Source: Pseudaquabacterium inlustre
GTDB lineage: Bacteria > Pseudomonadota > Gammaproteobacteria > Burkholderiales > Burkholderiaceae_C
DNA length: 64,000 nt
Reading direction: 5' to 3'
Assembly (NCBI RefSeq): GCF_038066595.1
Contig: NZ_JBBUTH010000010.1
Span: forward strand, 310,001 to 374,000
The notes below the pieces were generated by a model. It made no database searches and had not been told where the DNA came from. It was given only the letters and a program-made list of their open reading frames with translations. This document shows, in pieces, positions 1-8,443 of the stretch (position 1 is the stretch's first letter; the number at the start of each line of letters is the position of its first letter). The position numbers were made by a program, and so were the translations under genes.

Positions 1-2
1 CG

Positions 3-158
3 CTGGGCCTGCAGGCCACGCACGGCCGCCTGGCGGCCGGCTGCCGCGCCGACTTCGTGGCCTGGAACCTGAACCACCCGGCCGAGCTGAGCTACTGGTT
101 CGGCCACCGGCCCGCGCAGCGCGTGGTGCTGGGTGGCCGCAGCGTGAGCAACGATTAG
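3..158 (+). CDS. hutI: Imidazolonepropionase, C-terminal end (partial)
   Basis: Only the last 51 residues are in the window; the 5' part lies before base 1. The translated end contains GRLAAGCRADFVAWNLNHPAELSYWFG, split here as the GCRADFV strand and the HPAEL segment, which is typical of the C-terminal beta-sandwich of imidazolonepropionase (amidohydrolase superfamily). The enzyme opens 4-imidazolone-5-propionate to N-formimidoyl-glutamate, the third step of histidine degradation. Its stop is 11 bases before hutG, and hutG and hutF follow on the same strand, which supports the hutI assignment. The catalytic metal-binding part is not visible here. Confidence 0.85.
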   Translation: MGLQATHGRLAAGCRADFVAWNLNHPAELSYWFGHRPAQRVVLGGRSVSND

Positions 159-169
159 GAGACAGCCCC

Positions 170-988
170 ATGTTCCCACCCGCCGAACCGGTGTTCCGCC
201 TGCACCGCGGCAGCGCGCCGCTGCTGCTGAGCCTGCCGCATGTGGGCACCCAGCTGCCCGCCGCGCTGCTGCCCCGCCTGGTGCCGCGTGCCCGGCGCGT
301 GGAAGACACCGACTGGCACCTGGAGCGCCTGTACGCCTTTGCGCAGGAACTCGGTGCCAGCGTGCTGGTGCCCCGCTACAGCCGCATCGTCGTCGACCTG
401 AACCGCCCGCCCGAGAACGTGCCGATGTACCCCGGTGCCAACAACACCGAGCTGTGCCCCACGCGCTTCTTCACCGGCGACACGATCTACCAGAGCGGCC
501 AGGCGCCCGATGAGACCGAGGTGCGCCAGCGCGTGGACGCGTACTGGCGGCCCTATCACCAGGCGCTGTCTGACGAGCTGGCGCGGCTGAAGGCGGCGCA
601 TGGCCACGCCGTGCTGTTCGACGGCCACAGCATCAAGGACCGCTTGCCCTGGCTGTTCGAGGGCAAGCTGTGGGATCTGAACCTGGGCACGGCCGACGGC
701 CGCGCCTGCGCGCCCGGCCTGCAGGCTGCGGCACAGGCGGTGCTGGCCGGGCAGCAGCGCTTCACGCACATCACCAACGGCCGCTTCAAGGGCGGGCACA
801 TCACGCGCCACTACGGTCAGCCCGGCCAGGGCGTGCATGCGCTGCAGCTGGAGATGTGCTGGGGCTGCTACATGGACGACGACACGGCCGAGCCACCGTT
901 CGCCTACCGCGAAGACCGCGCAGCCGAGGTGCAGCCGGTGCTGCGCCAGCTGCTGGGTGCGCTGGTTGCATGGCGCCCGGAGGTCTGA
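170..988 (+). CDS. hutG: N-formylglutamate deformylase
   Basis: A 272-residue protein, normal length for N-formylglutamate amidohydrolase, which hydrolyses N-formyl-L-glutamate to glutamate and formate as the last step of the five-step histidine pathway. Recognisable blocks are SLPHVGTQLP near residues 21-30, EDTDWHLERLY near 44-54, VVDLNRPPENVPMYPG near 76-91 and LFDGHSIKDR near 146-155; the conserved Asp and His residues probably bind the metal. The ATG at 170 follows AGGAGA in the gap after hutI. The stop is one base before the hutF start, so the genes are probably translationally coupled. Together with hutF this shows the deiminase/deformylase branch rather than the one-step formiminoglutamase branch. 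Confidence 0.93.
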   Translation: MFPPAEPVFRLHRGSAPLLLSLPHVGTQLPAALLPRLVPRARRVEDTDWHLERLYAFAQELGASVLVPRYSRIVVDLNRPPENVPMYPGANNTELCPTRFFTGDTIYQSGQAPDETEVRQRVDAYWRPYHQALSDELARLKAAHGHAVLFDGHSIKDRLPWLFEGKLWDLNLGTADGRACAPGLQAAAQAVLAGQQRFTHITNGRFKGGHITRHYGQPGQGVHALQLEMCWGCYMDDDTAEPPFAYREDRAAEVQPVLRQLLGALVAWRPEV

Positions 989-989
989 C

Positions 990-2372
990 ATGACCGCCAG
1001 GCTACTCTGGGCGCCGCACGCCTGGCTGCCCGAGCGCGGCTGGGTGGCCGATGTGCTGCTCACGCCCGGCCGCGATGGCCTTTGGCAGTCGGTGCAAGCC
1101 GGCGTGGCTCAGCCGCCTGAAGGTGCCACCGTGCTGCCCGGCCCGGTGCTGCCCGGCCTGGTGAACGCGCACAGCCACGCCTTTCAGCGCGCTTTCGCCG
1201 GCATGGCCGAGCGGCGCGAGGCCGCGCAGGACGACTTCTGGGGCTGGCGCGACCGCATGTACGCGGTGGCCAACCGCATCACGCCGGGCCAGCTGCAGGC
1301 CGTGGCCAGCCAGCTGTATGCCGAGCTGCTGCAAGGTGGCTACACGCACGTGCTGGAGTTCCACTACCTGCACCACGCGCCCGACGGCACGCCCTGGCCC
1401 GAGCCGCTGGCCATGGCCCAGGCGCTGGCGGCCGCGGCGCAGGCCACCGGGATCGGCCTGACCCTGCTGCCGGTGCTGTACCAGCGCGCCGGCTTCACGC
1501 AGCCGGCCTTGCGGCCCGACCAGCGCCGCTTTGCCACCACGCCGGCCAGCGTGCTGGCCATGCGCGACGGCGTGCGTGCCTGGGGCCTGCCCGGTGTGAC
1601 GGCGGGCGTGGCCATCCATTCGCTGCGCGCCGCGTCGCCTGAATCCATCACCGCACTGCTGCGCGGCTGCGATGGCGGCGATGGCCCGATCCACATCCAC
1701 ATCGCCGAGCAGACGGGTGAAGTGAGCGACTGCCTGGCCGCCACCGGCCAGCGGCCGATCGAGTGGTTGGCCGGCCATGTGCCGCTGGATGCGCGCTGGC
1801 AGCTGGTGCATGCCACCCACGCCACGCCAGCCGAGATGGACGCCGTGGCCGCCGCCGGTGCCGGCGTGGCGATCTGCCCCAGCACCGAGGCCAACCTGGG
1901 CGACGGCATCATCGACCTGCCCGGCTGGCTGTCGCGAAACACCGTCATCAGCATTGGCTCCGACAGCCATGTGGCGCGCCATTGGCCGCACGAGCTGCGT
2001 GCGCTGGAGACCAGCCAGCGCCTGGCGCTGCGCCAGCGCAACGTGGCCGCCGCGCCCGAGCAGGGCCAGCCGGCCACCGCCGCGCGCTTGTTCCACGACA
2101 GCCTGACCGGTGGCGCCGCGGCGGCCGGCATCCGCACCTGGGGCCTGCAGGCGGGTGCCCGGGCCGATCTGCTGGTGCTGGACAGGGCCGCGCCGGGCTT
2201 GCTGGGCGTGCCGCTGAGCCATGCGCTCGACGGCCTGGTGTTCGCCGCCGATGCCCCGGCCTTCAGCCAGGTGTGGGTGGCCGGGCAATGCCGGGTGCGC
2301 GAGGGCCGGCATGTGCAGGCCGGCGCGCTGGCAGCGGCCTATGTGGACGCCATGCAGGCCTTGGCGGCGTGA
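990..2372 (+). CDS. hutF: Formimidoylglutamate deiminase
   Basis: A 460-residue amidohydrolase that removes ammonia from N-formimidoyl-L-glutamate to give N-formylglutamate, the substrate of the HutG enzyme just upstream. Metal-site motifs are visible: AHSHAFQRAF (HxH) near residues 60-69, HIHIAEQTGE near 234-243, VHATHATPAE near 273-282 and SIGSDSHV with the catalytic Asp near 321-328. I start it at the ATG at 990, one base after the hutG stop and preceded by GGAGG at 979-983. A longer in-frame reading from 837 would lie inside hutG. The last gene of the operon in this window; it converges on the Bug receptor gene. Confidence 0.93.
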   Translation: MTARLLWAPHAWLPERGWVADVLLTPGRDGLWQSVQAGVAQPPEGATVLPGPVLPGLVNAHSHAFQRAFAGMAERREAAQDDFWGWRDRMYAVANRITPGQLQAVASQLYAELLQGGYTHVLEFHYLHHAPDGTPWPEPLAMAQALAAAAQATGIGLTLLPVLYQRAGFTQPALRPDQRRFATTPASVLAMRDGVRAWGLPGVTAGVAIHSLRAASPESITALLRGCDGGDGPIHIHIAEQTGEVSDCLAATGQRPIEWLAGHVPLDARWQLVHATHATPAEMDAVAAAGAGVAICPSTEANLGDGIIDLPGWLSRNTVISIGSDSHVARHWPHELRALETSQRLALRQRNVAAAPEQGQPATAARLFHDSLTGGAAAAGIRTWGLQAGARADLLVLDRAAPGLLGVPLSHALDGLVFAADAPAFSQVWVAGQCRVREGRHVQAGALAAAYVDAMQALAA

Positions 2373-2403
2373 GGGTGTGAGGGCGTGACGGTGCTGGCGC
2401 GGC

Positions 2404-2419
2404 CAGGGCGGCCGCCCTG
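2404..2419. terminator. Perfect 16-base palindrome between convergent genes
   Basis: The 62-base gap between hutF and the convergent Bug gene holds CAGGGCGGCCGCCCTG, a perfect palindrome that could form a stem in RNA from either strand. It has no T-run, so it is at best a weak or factor-dependent bidirectional terminator. The position between two converging stops is the main support. Confidence 0.4.
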
Positions 2420-2434
2420 CCCGCCCCCCGCCGA

Positions 2435-3418
2435 TCACTCGGGCTCGATGCCCGCGGCCTTGATCACCTTGCCCCACTTGCGCGACTCGTCCTGCTGGAA
2501 CTTCGCCAGCGCATCGGGCGTGGTGGGGAAGGCCTCGCCGCCGCTGGTCTCGAAGAAGGCCTTGGCGGCGGGCGACTTCAAGGCGTTGGCCAGCAACTCG
2601 TTCAGCCGCGCCACCACCGGGGCCGGCGTGCCGGCCGGCACATAGGCCGCGAACCAGTAGCCCATGTCATAGCCCTTGACGCCGGCTTCGCTGATGGTGG
2701 GCACCTCGGGCAGCATGGCCAGCCGCCTGGCGGTGGACACGCCCAGCGCACGCAGCTTGCCGGCCTTGATCTGCGGCACGCCGGTGGAGGTGTCGGTCAC
2801 CATCAGGTCGATCTGGCCGCCCAGCAGGTCGGTGATGGCCAGCGGGTTGCTCTTGTACGGCACGTGCAGCAGCTCGATGCCGGCCATCTGCTGGAACAGC
2901 TCGCCCGCCACGCGGCTGGACGAACTGCCGCTGCCGAAGCTCAGCTTGCCCGGCTTGGCCTTGGCAGCGGCCAGCACATCGGCCACGCTCTTGTACGGCG
3001 AGGCCGGGTTGACCACCATCACCTGCCCGCCCTTGCCCAGGCCGCTGACCGGGGCGAAGTCCTTCACCGGGTCATACGGCAGTTTCTTGTAGAGGTGCTC
3101 GTTGGCCGCGTGCGTGGTGTTGGTGGTGATCAGCACGGTGTGGCCATCGGCCGGGGCGCGTGCCGCCGCCTGGGCCGCCAGCATGCCGCTGGCGCCGGCG
3201 CGGTTGTCCACCACCACGGCCTGGTGCGTCTGCTCGCTGACCGACTGTCCCAGCGCCCGCGCCAGCTGGTCGGTGGCGCTGCCCGCGGCAAAGGGCACGA
3301 TGAAGCTCAGCGGCTTGGCCGGGTAGGTCTGCGCCTGGGCCTGTGTGGGCGCTGCCATCAGCGGCAGCAGCGCGGCGGCCAGGGCGATCAGGCGTCGGCG
3401 GGCAAGGGTGAGGTGCAT
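2435..3418 (-). CDS. Bug-family tripartite tricarboxylate transporter receptor
   Basis: A 327-residue periplasmic protein of the Bug/TctC family, which binds small carboxylates or related solutes. Residues 1-29 form a signal peptide (arginines, hydrophobic stretch, Ala-rich cleavage region ending QAQAQ). The mature start, TYPAKPLSFIVPFAAGSATDQLARALG, split here as YPAKPLSFIVPFAAG and the following D(Q)LAR, is the family's ligand-binding loop with its conserved Asp. No TctA/TctB membrane genes are in the window, so it is an orphan receptor, as is common in Burkholderiales. It is third in a minus-strand operon after the AtuA-like gene and its small partner (25-base gap), which suggests it captures the substrate of that pathway. 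The ligand cannot be told from sequence. Confidence 0.88.
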   Translation of the reverse strand: MHLTLARRRLIALAAALLPLMAAPTQAQAQTYPAKPLSFIVPFAAGSATDQLARALGQSVSEQTHQAVVVDNRAGASGMLAAQAAARAPADGHTVLITTNTTHAANEHLYKKLPYDPVKDFAPVSGLGKGGQVMVVNPASPYKSVADVLAAAKAKPGKLSFGSGSSSSRVAGELFQQMAGIELLHVPYKSNPLAITDLLGGQIDLMVTDTSTGVPQIKAGKLRALGVSTARRLAMLPEVPTISEAGVKGYDMGYWFAAYVPAGTPAPVVARLNELLANALKSPAAKAFFETSGGEAFPTTPDALAKFQQDESRKWGKVIKAAGIEPE

Positions 3419-3443
3419 GCGGGTCTCCGGTCGGGTGTTGTTG

Positions 3444-3818
3444 TCAGGGGCGTGGCGGCCGGGGCGCGCCGGGCAGGCCGACCAGGTGGCTGGCCAGCGT
3501 GTCGGGCACGTTCAGCGGCAGGTCCAGCAGCAGGAAGGACAGCGCCTTGCCGTGGCTGTCGAGGTTGAGCGAGTCGTTGACGCCGCCATCCAGCACCTCG
3601 TCGAGCACGAAGTTCATGGCCTGCAGGCGCGGCAGCAGGTGGCGCGTGACGCGCGTGGGGCGGCGGTGCGCAAAGGCCTGCGCCACGGCCACCTCGGTGA
3701 TCTGCTCGACCAGCAGCGGCCACAGCGCCGGGTGCCAGGCGATGACGCTGATGTTCGAGCGGTTGCCCTTGTCGCCGGTGCGGCCGTGGCCGGCGTGGTG
3801 CAGCGGCACGGTGATCAT
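3444..3818 (-). CDS. Small AtuA-related protein (AtuA C-terminal-like domain)
   Basis: A 124-residue protein beginning MITVPLHHAGHGRTGDKGN; the segment GRTGDKGNRSNISVIAW is typical of the small domain that accompanies DUF1446/AtuA proteins, either fused or as a separate subunit. I choose the ATG at 3818, which overlaps the TGA of the upstream AtuA-like gene by four bases (ATGA), a coupling that supports a two-subunit protein. Longer open frames on this strand cross the upstream gene in another frame and are not credible starts. Biochemical function is not known; AtuA itself belongs to acyclic terpene utilisation in Pseudomonas, but the family is wider than that pathway. Confidence 0.8.
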   Translation of the reverse strand: MITVPLHHAGHGRTGDKGNRSNISVIAWHPALWPLLVEQITEVAVAQAFAHRRPTRVTRHLLPRLQAMNFVLDEVLDGGVNDSLNLDSHGKALSFLLLDLPLNVPDTLASHLVGLPGAPRPPRP

Positions 3819-5245
3819 GCGGCGCCCTCCGCGGCCTGTGCGGCACCGTCGGCCGGCACGAAGTGGAAGCGGGCCTGTACCTGCTCGCGCGGCAGCAGGC
3901 ACGACACCGTGCCCAGCCGGGGCCGCAGCGCGGTGCGCACACCGCCGCCGCCGGCCGGGCCGCAGCAGTACAGGGCCGTCACCTCGCGGGTCAGCCGCTC
4001 GGCGGCGGCACGGTCGGCGTGGTTCAGCGCCACGCGCAGGCGCACGTCGCGCGCCTCGCCCGTGGGCAGCGCGGCCAGGCGCTGGCCGGCATCGTCGTTG
4101 AATAGGCTGGCCACGCCGATCAGGTCGGCACGCAGCGGGCCCAGCCCGGCCAGGCGCTCGCGCAACACGTCGGCGGCCAGGCGGGCTCGGGCCTCGGCCC
4201 GCGCGCCGGCATACGAGATCTCGCCTTCGGCCAGCCAGCCGGTGGCATGGAACACGTTGACCTTCAGCGTGTCCGGGCGGGCCTGGCCGCGCACGCCGGT
4301 CAGGCGCACGCGGTCGGGGCCGGTCTCGCACACCTCCGCCTCGGTGATGTCGGCCACCACGTCGGGCGTCAGGTAGGCCGCCGGGTCGTGCAGCTCATAC
4401 AGCAGCTGTTCCTTCACGGTGTGCGCGTCCACGCGCCCGCCGGTGCCCGCCGGCTTGGTGAGGGTGCAGTGGCCGTCGGCGTCGATCTCGGCGATGGGGT
4501 AGCCCAGCGTGGCCAGGCCCGGCACGTCCTTGAAGCCGGGGTCGGCGTAGTAGCCGCCGGTGACCTGGGTGCCGCATTCCAGCAGGTGGCCGGCCATGGT
4601 GGCGCGGGCCAGGCGGTGCCAGTCGTCACGCGCCCAGCCGAAGTGCGCCAGCGCCGGGCCCACGGTGAGCGAGGGGTCGGCCACGCGGCCGCACACCACG
4701 ATCTCGGCACCCGCGCGCAGCGCATCGGCGATGGCCTCGGCGCCGAGGTAGGCATTGGCCGAGACCGGTTGCAGGTCGGCGTCGGCGCCTGCGGCACGCA
4801 GCGCGGTGGCCAGCGCCGCGCGATGCGCCGGGCCGCTGACGTCGTCGCCACTCACCACCGCGATGCGCGGCGGCGCCAGGCCCAGCTCGCGCGCCAGTGC
4901 GTGGATGCACCGTGCGGCGCCGGCCGGGTGGGCCGCGCCGAAGTTGCTGACGATGCGGATGCCCGCGGCCAGGCAGCGTGCCAGCACCGGCCGCAGCAGT
5001 TCGGGCAGCAGGGGCTCGTAGCCGGCGTCGGGATCGGCGTGGCGTGCCAGCTGGGCCAGCGCCAGCGTGCGCTCGGCCAGGGTCTCGAAGATCAGCACGG
5101 CCGGGCCGCCGGCGGCGATCAGCGCATCCACCACCGGGCCGGCAGCGTCGGTGCGGTCGCCCGAGAAGCCGGCAGCGCAGCCCACGCGCAGCAGCCCATG
5201 GCGCTGCGGCGTGGCGGGGGTGGGCGGCATCGCGCTCGGATTCAT
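3815..5245 (-). CDS. AtuA-like protein (DUF1446 family)
   Basis: A 476-residue protein of the DUF1446/AtuA family. The start reads LLRVGCAAGFSGDRTDAAG, the family's Gly-rich N-terminal motif (GxAGFxGDR), followed by segments such as RIVSNFGAAHPAGAAR and VVSGDDVSG. The ATG at 5245 begins MNPSAMPP; a second in-frame ATG at 5230 is also possible. Members sit with acyl-CoA or hydroxy-acid catabolic genes, but no reaction is firmly established. It is the first gene of a three-gene operon (AtuA-like, small partner, Bug receptor) and is divergent from a LysR regulator across 64 bases, which implies induction by a pathway compound. No acyl-CoA carboxylase or dehydrogenase genes are adjacent, unlike the Pseudomonas atu cluster. 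Confidence 0.85.
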   Translation of the reverse strand: MNPSAMPPTPATPQRHGLLRVGCAAGFSGDRTDAAGPVVDALIAAGGPAVLIFETLAERTLALAQLARHADPDAGYEPLLPELLRPVLARCLAAGIRIVSNFGAAHPAGAARCIHALARELGLAPPRIAVVSGDDVSGPAHRAALATALRAAGADADLQPVSANAYLGAEAIADALRAGAEIVVCGRVADPSLTVGPALAHFGWARDDWHRLARATMAGHLLECGTQVTGGYYADPGFKDVPGLATLGYPIAEIDADGHCTLTKPAGTGGRVDAHTVKEQLLYELHDPAAYLTPDVVADITEAEVCETGPDRVRLTGVRGQARPDTLKVNVFHATGWLAEGEISYAGARAEARARLAADVLRERLAGLGPLRADLIGVASLFNDDAGQRLAALPTGEARDVRLRVALNHADRAAAERLTREVTALYCCGPAGGGGVRTALRPRLGTVSCLLPREQVQARFHFVPADGAAQAAEGAA

Positions 5246-5282
5246 GGCCGGCAATGTAGGCAGGCCGTGGTAATTTGTGAAA

Positions 5283-5294
5283 TCGAAAGTTCGA
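5283..5294. promoter_or_regulatory. Candidate LysR-type operator in divergent promoter
   Basis: The 64-base gap between the AtuA-like gene and the LysR gene is AT-richer than its surroundings and contains the inverted repeat TCGAA-AG-TTCGA, with an upstream ATTTGTGAAAT segment. LysR proteins usually bind such dyads between their own gene and the divergent target, so this is the likely site controlling both. Inferred from position and symmetry only. Confidence 0.45.
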
Positions 5295-5309
5295 CTGGAC
5301 TGATCTGAA

Positions 5310-6293
5310 ATGCAGATGAATGTGTCGCTGCGCCACCTGCGTGCGTTCCTGGCGCTGGCTGAGCACCAGCGCTTCACGCGCGCCGCCCAGGCCTGCCACC
5401 TGTCGCAGCCGGCCTTCAGTGCCCTGGTGCGCCAGCTGGAGGACGCCGTGGGCGCCCGGCTGTTCGACCGCAGCACGCGGCATGTGGCACTGAGCGCCGA
5501 GGGCCGCGACCTGCTGCCCGGCGCACAGCGCGCGGTGGCCGAGTTCGATGCCGCGCTGGGCGGCGTGCGCGAGCGGGCCCTGCGCGAGCGCGGCCGCGTG
5601 TCGGTGGCCCTGCTGCCGTCGCTGGCGGCCGGCTGGCTGCCGCAGGTGCTGGCCGGCTTTCGCGACCGGCATCCGGGGCTGGAGCTGCAGGTGGCCGATG
5701 TGCTGTCGGAGCCCTGCATCGAGCGCGTGAAGAGCGGCCAGGCCGATCTGGCACTGGCCGCCACGCGCGCCGAGACACCCGAGCTGCAGGCCGAGTGGTT
5801 CTGCAGCGATCGCTTCCACCTGGTGTGCCGGGCCGACCATCCGCTGGCGCGCCAGCGCCGGCTGGCGCCGGCCGATCTGGCGGCGCATCCCTTCGTGCAC
5901 CTGTCGCGCACGTCCAGCGTGCGCCAGTACGTGGATGCAGCCATGCACCCGCAACCGCTGCCTGCGGCCATCGAGGTCGATCAGCTGGCCACCGTGGCCG
6001 GCATGGTGCGCGCCGGGCTGGGCATCAGCGTGGTGCCGGCGCTCACGCTGTACCAGTTCGGCGGCCCAGAGCTCGTGACCCGGCCGCTGAACTGGCCCGG
6101 GCTGGAGCGCAGCCTGTACCTGGTGCGGCGGCGCGACCGCGCGCTGTCGTTCGCGGCCCAGGCCTTCTACGACTGGGTGATGGCGCGCCGACCCGCTCCG
6201 CCGCGCATGCGCCGGCGCCTGTCCACGCCGGGACAGCCGCGCGCGGCGCTTTCCGGCACAACGGTGGCTGCGGCCGTGCGCGCCGACACCTGA
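5310..6293 (+). CDS. LysR-family transcriptional regulator
   Basis: A 327-residue LysR regulator. The N-terminal winged helix-turn-helix is clear: LRHLRAFLALAEHQRFTRAAQ and CHLSQPAFSALVRQLEDAVG over residues 7-47, then LFDRSTRHVALSAEGRDLL. The rest is a periplasmic-binding-like effector domain containing the usual VVPALTLYQF segment. The ATG at 5310 fits the family start; another ATG lies two codons later. It is divergent from the AtuA-like operon, its probable target, and 11 bases upstream of the nitroreductase gene, which is probably cotranscribed with it. The effector is unknown. The C-terminal tail beyond the effector domain is Arg/Pro-rich and slightly longer than usual. Confidence 0.92.
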   Translation: MQMNVSLRHLRAFLALAEHQRFTRAAQACHLSQPAFSALVRQLEDAVGARLFDRSTRHVALSAEGRDLLPGAQRAVAEFDAALGGVRERALRERGRVSVALLPSLAAGWLPQVLAGFRDRHPGLELQVADVLSEPCIERVKSGQADLALAATRAETPELQAEWFCSDRFHLVCRADHPLARQRRLAPADLAAHPFVHLSRTSSVRQYVDAAMHPQPLPAAIEVDQLATVAGMVRAGLGISVVPALTLYQFGGPELVTRPLNWPGLERSLYLVRRRDRALSFAAQAFYDWVMARRPAPPRMRRRLSTPGQPRAALSGTTVAAAVRADT

Positions 6294-6304
6294 CGAGGAG
6301 ACGA

Positions 6305-6982
6305 ATGGAATTCGACGATGTGATCCAGGGCCGCCGCAGCATCCGCGGCTACCTGAAGAAGCCGGTGCCGCAGGCGCTGATCCGCGAGATCCTGGCGCTG
6401 GCCATGCGGGCGCCCACCTCGCTGAACACCCAGCCCTGGAACTTCTATGTGGTGGCCGGCGCGGTGCTCGACCGCATCCGGCAGGGCAATGTGGAGCGCA
6501 ACCTGGCCGGCGTGCCCGATTCACGCGAGTTCCGCATGGGCCCCGGCTACGAAGGCGTGCACCGCGAGCGCCAGATCGGCATTGCCAAGCAGCTGTTCGC
6601 GGCGATGGGCATTGCGCGCGAGGACAAGGCCGCGCGGCAGGACTGGGTGCTGCGCGGCTTCCGCCAGTTCGATGCGCCGGTGTCCATCGTGGTCACCTAC
6701 GACCGCTCGATCCAGGGCAGCGACATCGCGCCCTTCGATTGCGGCGGCGTCGTCAACTGCCTGGTCAATGCCGCCTGGTCGCGCGGCCTGGGCTGCGTGA
6801 TCAACAGCCAGGGCATCATGCAGTCGCCCGTGGTGCGGGCCGAGGCCGGCATCCCCGACGACCAGGTGATCCAGACCTGCGTGGCCATGGGCTGGCCCGA
6901 CGACAGCTTTCCGGCCAATGCCGTGGTGTCGCAGCGCAAGTCGGTGGACGAGGCGGCCGTGTTTCGGGGCTTCGACGACTGA
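6305..6982 (+). CDS. Nitroreductase-family FMN oxidoreductase
   Basis: A 225-residue protein of the nitroreductase superfamily, which use FMN and NAD(P)H to reduce nitro, quinone or enone compounds. The N-terminus IQGRRSIRGYLKKPVP contains the phosphate-binding RRSIR motif, MRAPTSLNTQPWNFYVV follows, and near residue 160 GLGCVINSQGIM and a later CVAMGWPDD give the second FMN-binding region. The ATG at 6305 has GAGGAGACGA just upstream. It follows the LysR gene by 11 bases, so it may act on the same substrate or simply ride along. The substrate cannot be predicted; no partner reductase is needed in this family. Confidence 0.88.
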   Translation: MEFDDVIQGRRSIRGYLKKPVPQALIREILALAMRAPTSLNTQPWNFYVVAGAVLDRIRQGNVERNLAGVPDSREFRMGPGYEGVHRERQIGIAKQLFAAMGIAREDKAARQDWVLRGFRQFDAPVSIVVTYDRSIQGSDIAPFDCGGVVNCLVNAAWSRGLGCVINSQGIMQSPVVRAEAGIPDDQVIQTCVAMGWPDDSFPANAVVSQRKSVDEAAVFRGFDD

Positions 6983-7051
6983 TGGGCGGCGGCTGCCCGC
7001 CGCCACATCCCACGTCGATCGACGCGCACCCTGCCCGACGCTGCTGGCCGC

Positions 7052-7110
7052 TGCCGACAGCCCGATCACTGCCCCATCACAGGGCCATCACCGGCCCATC
7101 ACCGGCCCGA
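7052..7110. repeat. Short direct repeats of (G)GCCCATCAC type
   Basis: Four imperfect copies of a CCCATCAC/GCCATCACC unit run from the gap after the nitroreductase gene into the last codons of the convergent binding-protein gene. The copies at the gene end encode the C-terminal GPVMGR residues of that protein. It looks like a local slippage tract; no function is apparent. Confidence 0.4.
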
Positions 7111-8314
7111 AGGTCTCGTAGCGCGTGCCGTTGAAGCGCTGCGGCCGCATGCGTTCCACCGGGGCGAAGTCGTCGGCCGAGGTCTTGAGGTTCACGCCGG
7201 GGTACTGCATCGGCAGGGCCGTGTCGAGCGATGCGGCCACCTTCATGATGTTCTCGCGCGTGAGGTTGTCGCCGGCCTTCTTCAGCACCTCCACCATGGC
7301 CTGGGCGATCACCTGGCCGCTCACATACAGCATGTCGGTGGGATCGGCGCCGGGGTTGTACTTCTTCATCCAGGCGGTGAAGGCCGCCACCTCGGGCGTG
7401 TTGGCCTGCTCCAGATCGGCCGGGTCGCGCAGGTAGGTGCAGGTGATGATGCCGATGGAGTTCTCCAGGCCCGCGGGCTTGAGCGTGGAGGACACCGCGC
7501 CCGACACGCTGGCCAGGTAGTGCACCGGCTTCCAGCCCAGCTCGGGCAGCTTGCGGATGGCCTGGGCCGCGAACTTGGGCGTGGTGATGTTGAAGAAGGT
7601 GTCGGCACCGGTGGCCTTCAGGCTCACCAGTTGGCTGTCCACCGTGGGGTCGGTCACTTCATAGCTCTGCTGGCCTACCACCATGGTCTTGGCCTTGTCG
7701 CCCAGACCGTCGAGAAAGCCCTTCAGGTAGTCCTTGCCGAAGTCGTCGTTCTGGAACAGCACGGCGATCTTGGCGCCGGGCTTGTTCTTCAGGATGTGCT
7801 CGGCGTAGATGCTGCCCTCGGTGTGGTACGACGGCACGATGCCCATCGTGTACGGGAAGTTCTTGGGATCGTTCCAGCGCGAGGCGCCGCTGCTGACGAA
7901 CAGCTGCGGCACCTTCTTGGCGTTCAGGTACTTCTGGATGGCGGCGTTCTGCGGTGTGCCGAGCGCCCCGCCGATGAACAGCACCTCGTCCTGCTCGACC
8001 AGCTTGCGCACCGCCTCCACGGTCTTGGCCGGGTTGTAGGCGTCGTCCATCGAGATCAGCTTGAGCTTGCGGCCGTTGACGCCGCCCTCGTCATTGACTT
8101 TCTGGAACCACGCGGCAATGGCCTTGCCCTGCGCGCCATAGGCCGAGGCCGGGCCCGAGTACGGGATGGTGTGGCCGATCTTGATTTCCGTGTCACTGGC
8201 GCCGGGGTCGTACTTCTTCTGCGCCTGTGAGACGCCGGGCAGAAGGGCCGAGGTGGCGGCCGCGGCGATGGCCAGCAGGTGGGCGCGCCGGGTGGTACGG
8301 ACGGGGTGCGACAT
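7088..8314 (-). CDS. LIV-type ABC transporter substrate-binding protein
   Basis: A 408-residue periplasmic binding protein of the branched-chain amino acid/amide class. Residues 1-32 are a signal peptide (MSHPVRTTRRAHLLAIAAAA, ending in SQAQ). The mature protein has TEIKIGHTIPYSGPASAYG, EGGVNGRKLKLISMDD and LVEQDEVLFIGGALGTPQ, the standard lobes of Peripla_BP_6 proteins. No permease or ATPase genes adjoin it, so it is an orphan component. It lies 129 bases downstream of the indolepyruvate oxidoreductase gene on the same strand and might serve uptake of an aromatic or branched compound for that enzyme, but this is only suggested by position. Confidence 0.88.
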   Translation of the reverse strand: MSHPVRTTRRAHLLAIAAAATSALLPGVSQAQKKYDPGASDTEIKIGHTIPYSGPASAYGAQGKAIAAWFQKVNDEGGVNGRKLKLISMDDAYNPAKTVEAVRKLVEQDEVLFIGGALGTPQNAAIQKYLNAKKVPQLFVSSGASRWNDPKNFPYTMGIVPSYHTEGSIYAEHILKNKPGAKIAVLFQNDDFGKDYLKGFLDGLGDKAKTMVVGQQSYEVTDPTVDSQLVSLKATGADTFFNITTPKFAAQAIRKLPELGWKPVHYLASVSGAVSSTLKPAGLENSIGIITCTYLRDPADLEQANTPEVAAFTAWMKKYNPGADPTDMLYVSGQVIAQAMVEVLKKAGDNLTRENIMKVAASLDTALPMQYPGVNLKTSADDFAPVERMRPQRFNGTRYETFGPVMGR

Positions 8315-8405
8315 GGGTGGGTCCTGTGCGTGGTGGGAACCCCCATTGGGAGACGCGCGGCCGGCCGGCGTCTGTCACCGGTGTGGCCGCTCACCCTGGG
8401 GATTG

Positions 8406-8417
8406 CCCGCGCGCGGG
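8406..8417. other. GC palindrome in gap before binding-protein gene
   Basis: CCCGCGCGCGGG is a perfect 12-base palindrome in the 129-base gap between the indolepyruvate oxidoreductase stop and the binding-protein start, both on the minus strand. It may be a weak terminator for the upstream gene. No T-run follows it on either strand. Confidence 0.25.
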
Positions 8418-8443
8418 TTGTCCCTGGGAGAGCCGTCCCGGCC

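Noticed and set aside
7052..7110. CRISPR-like short repeats near the end of the binding-protein gene
   Set aside because: The units are 8-10 bases, nearly contiguous, partly coding, and have no spacers.
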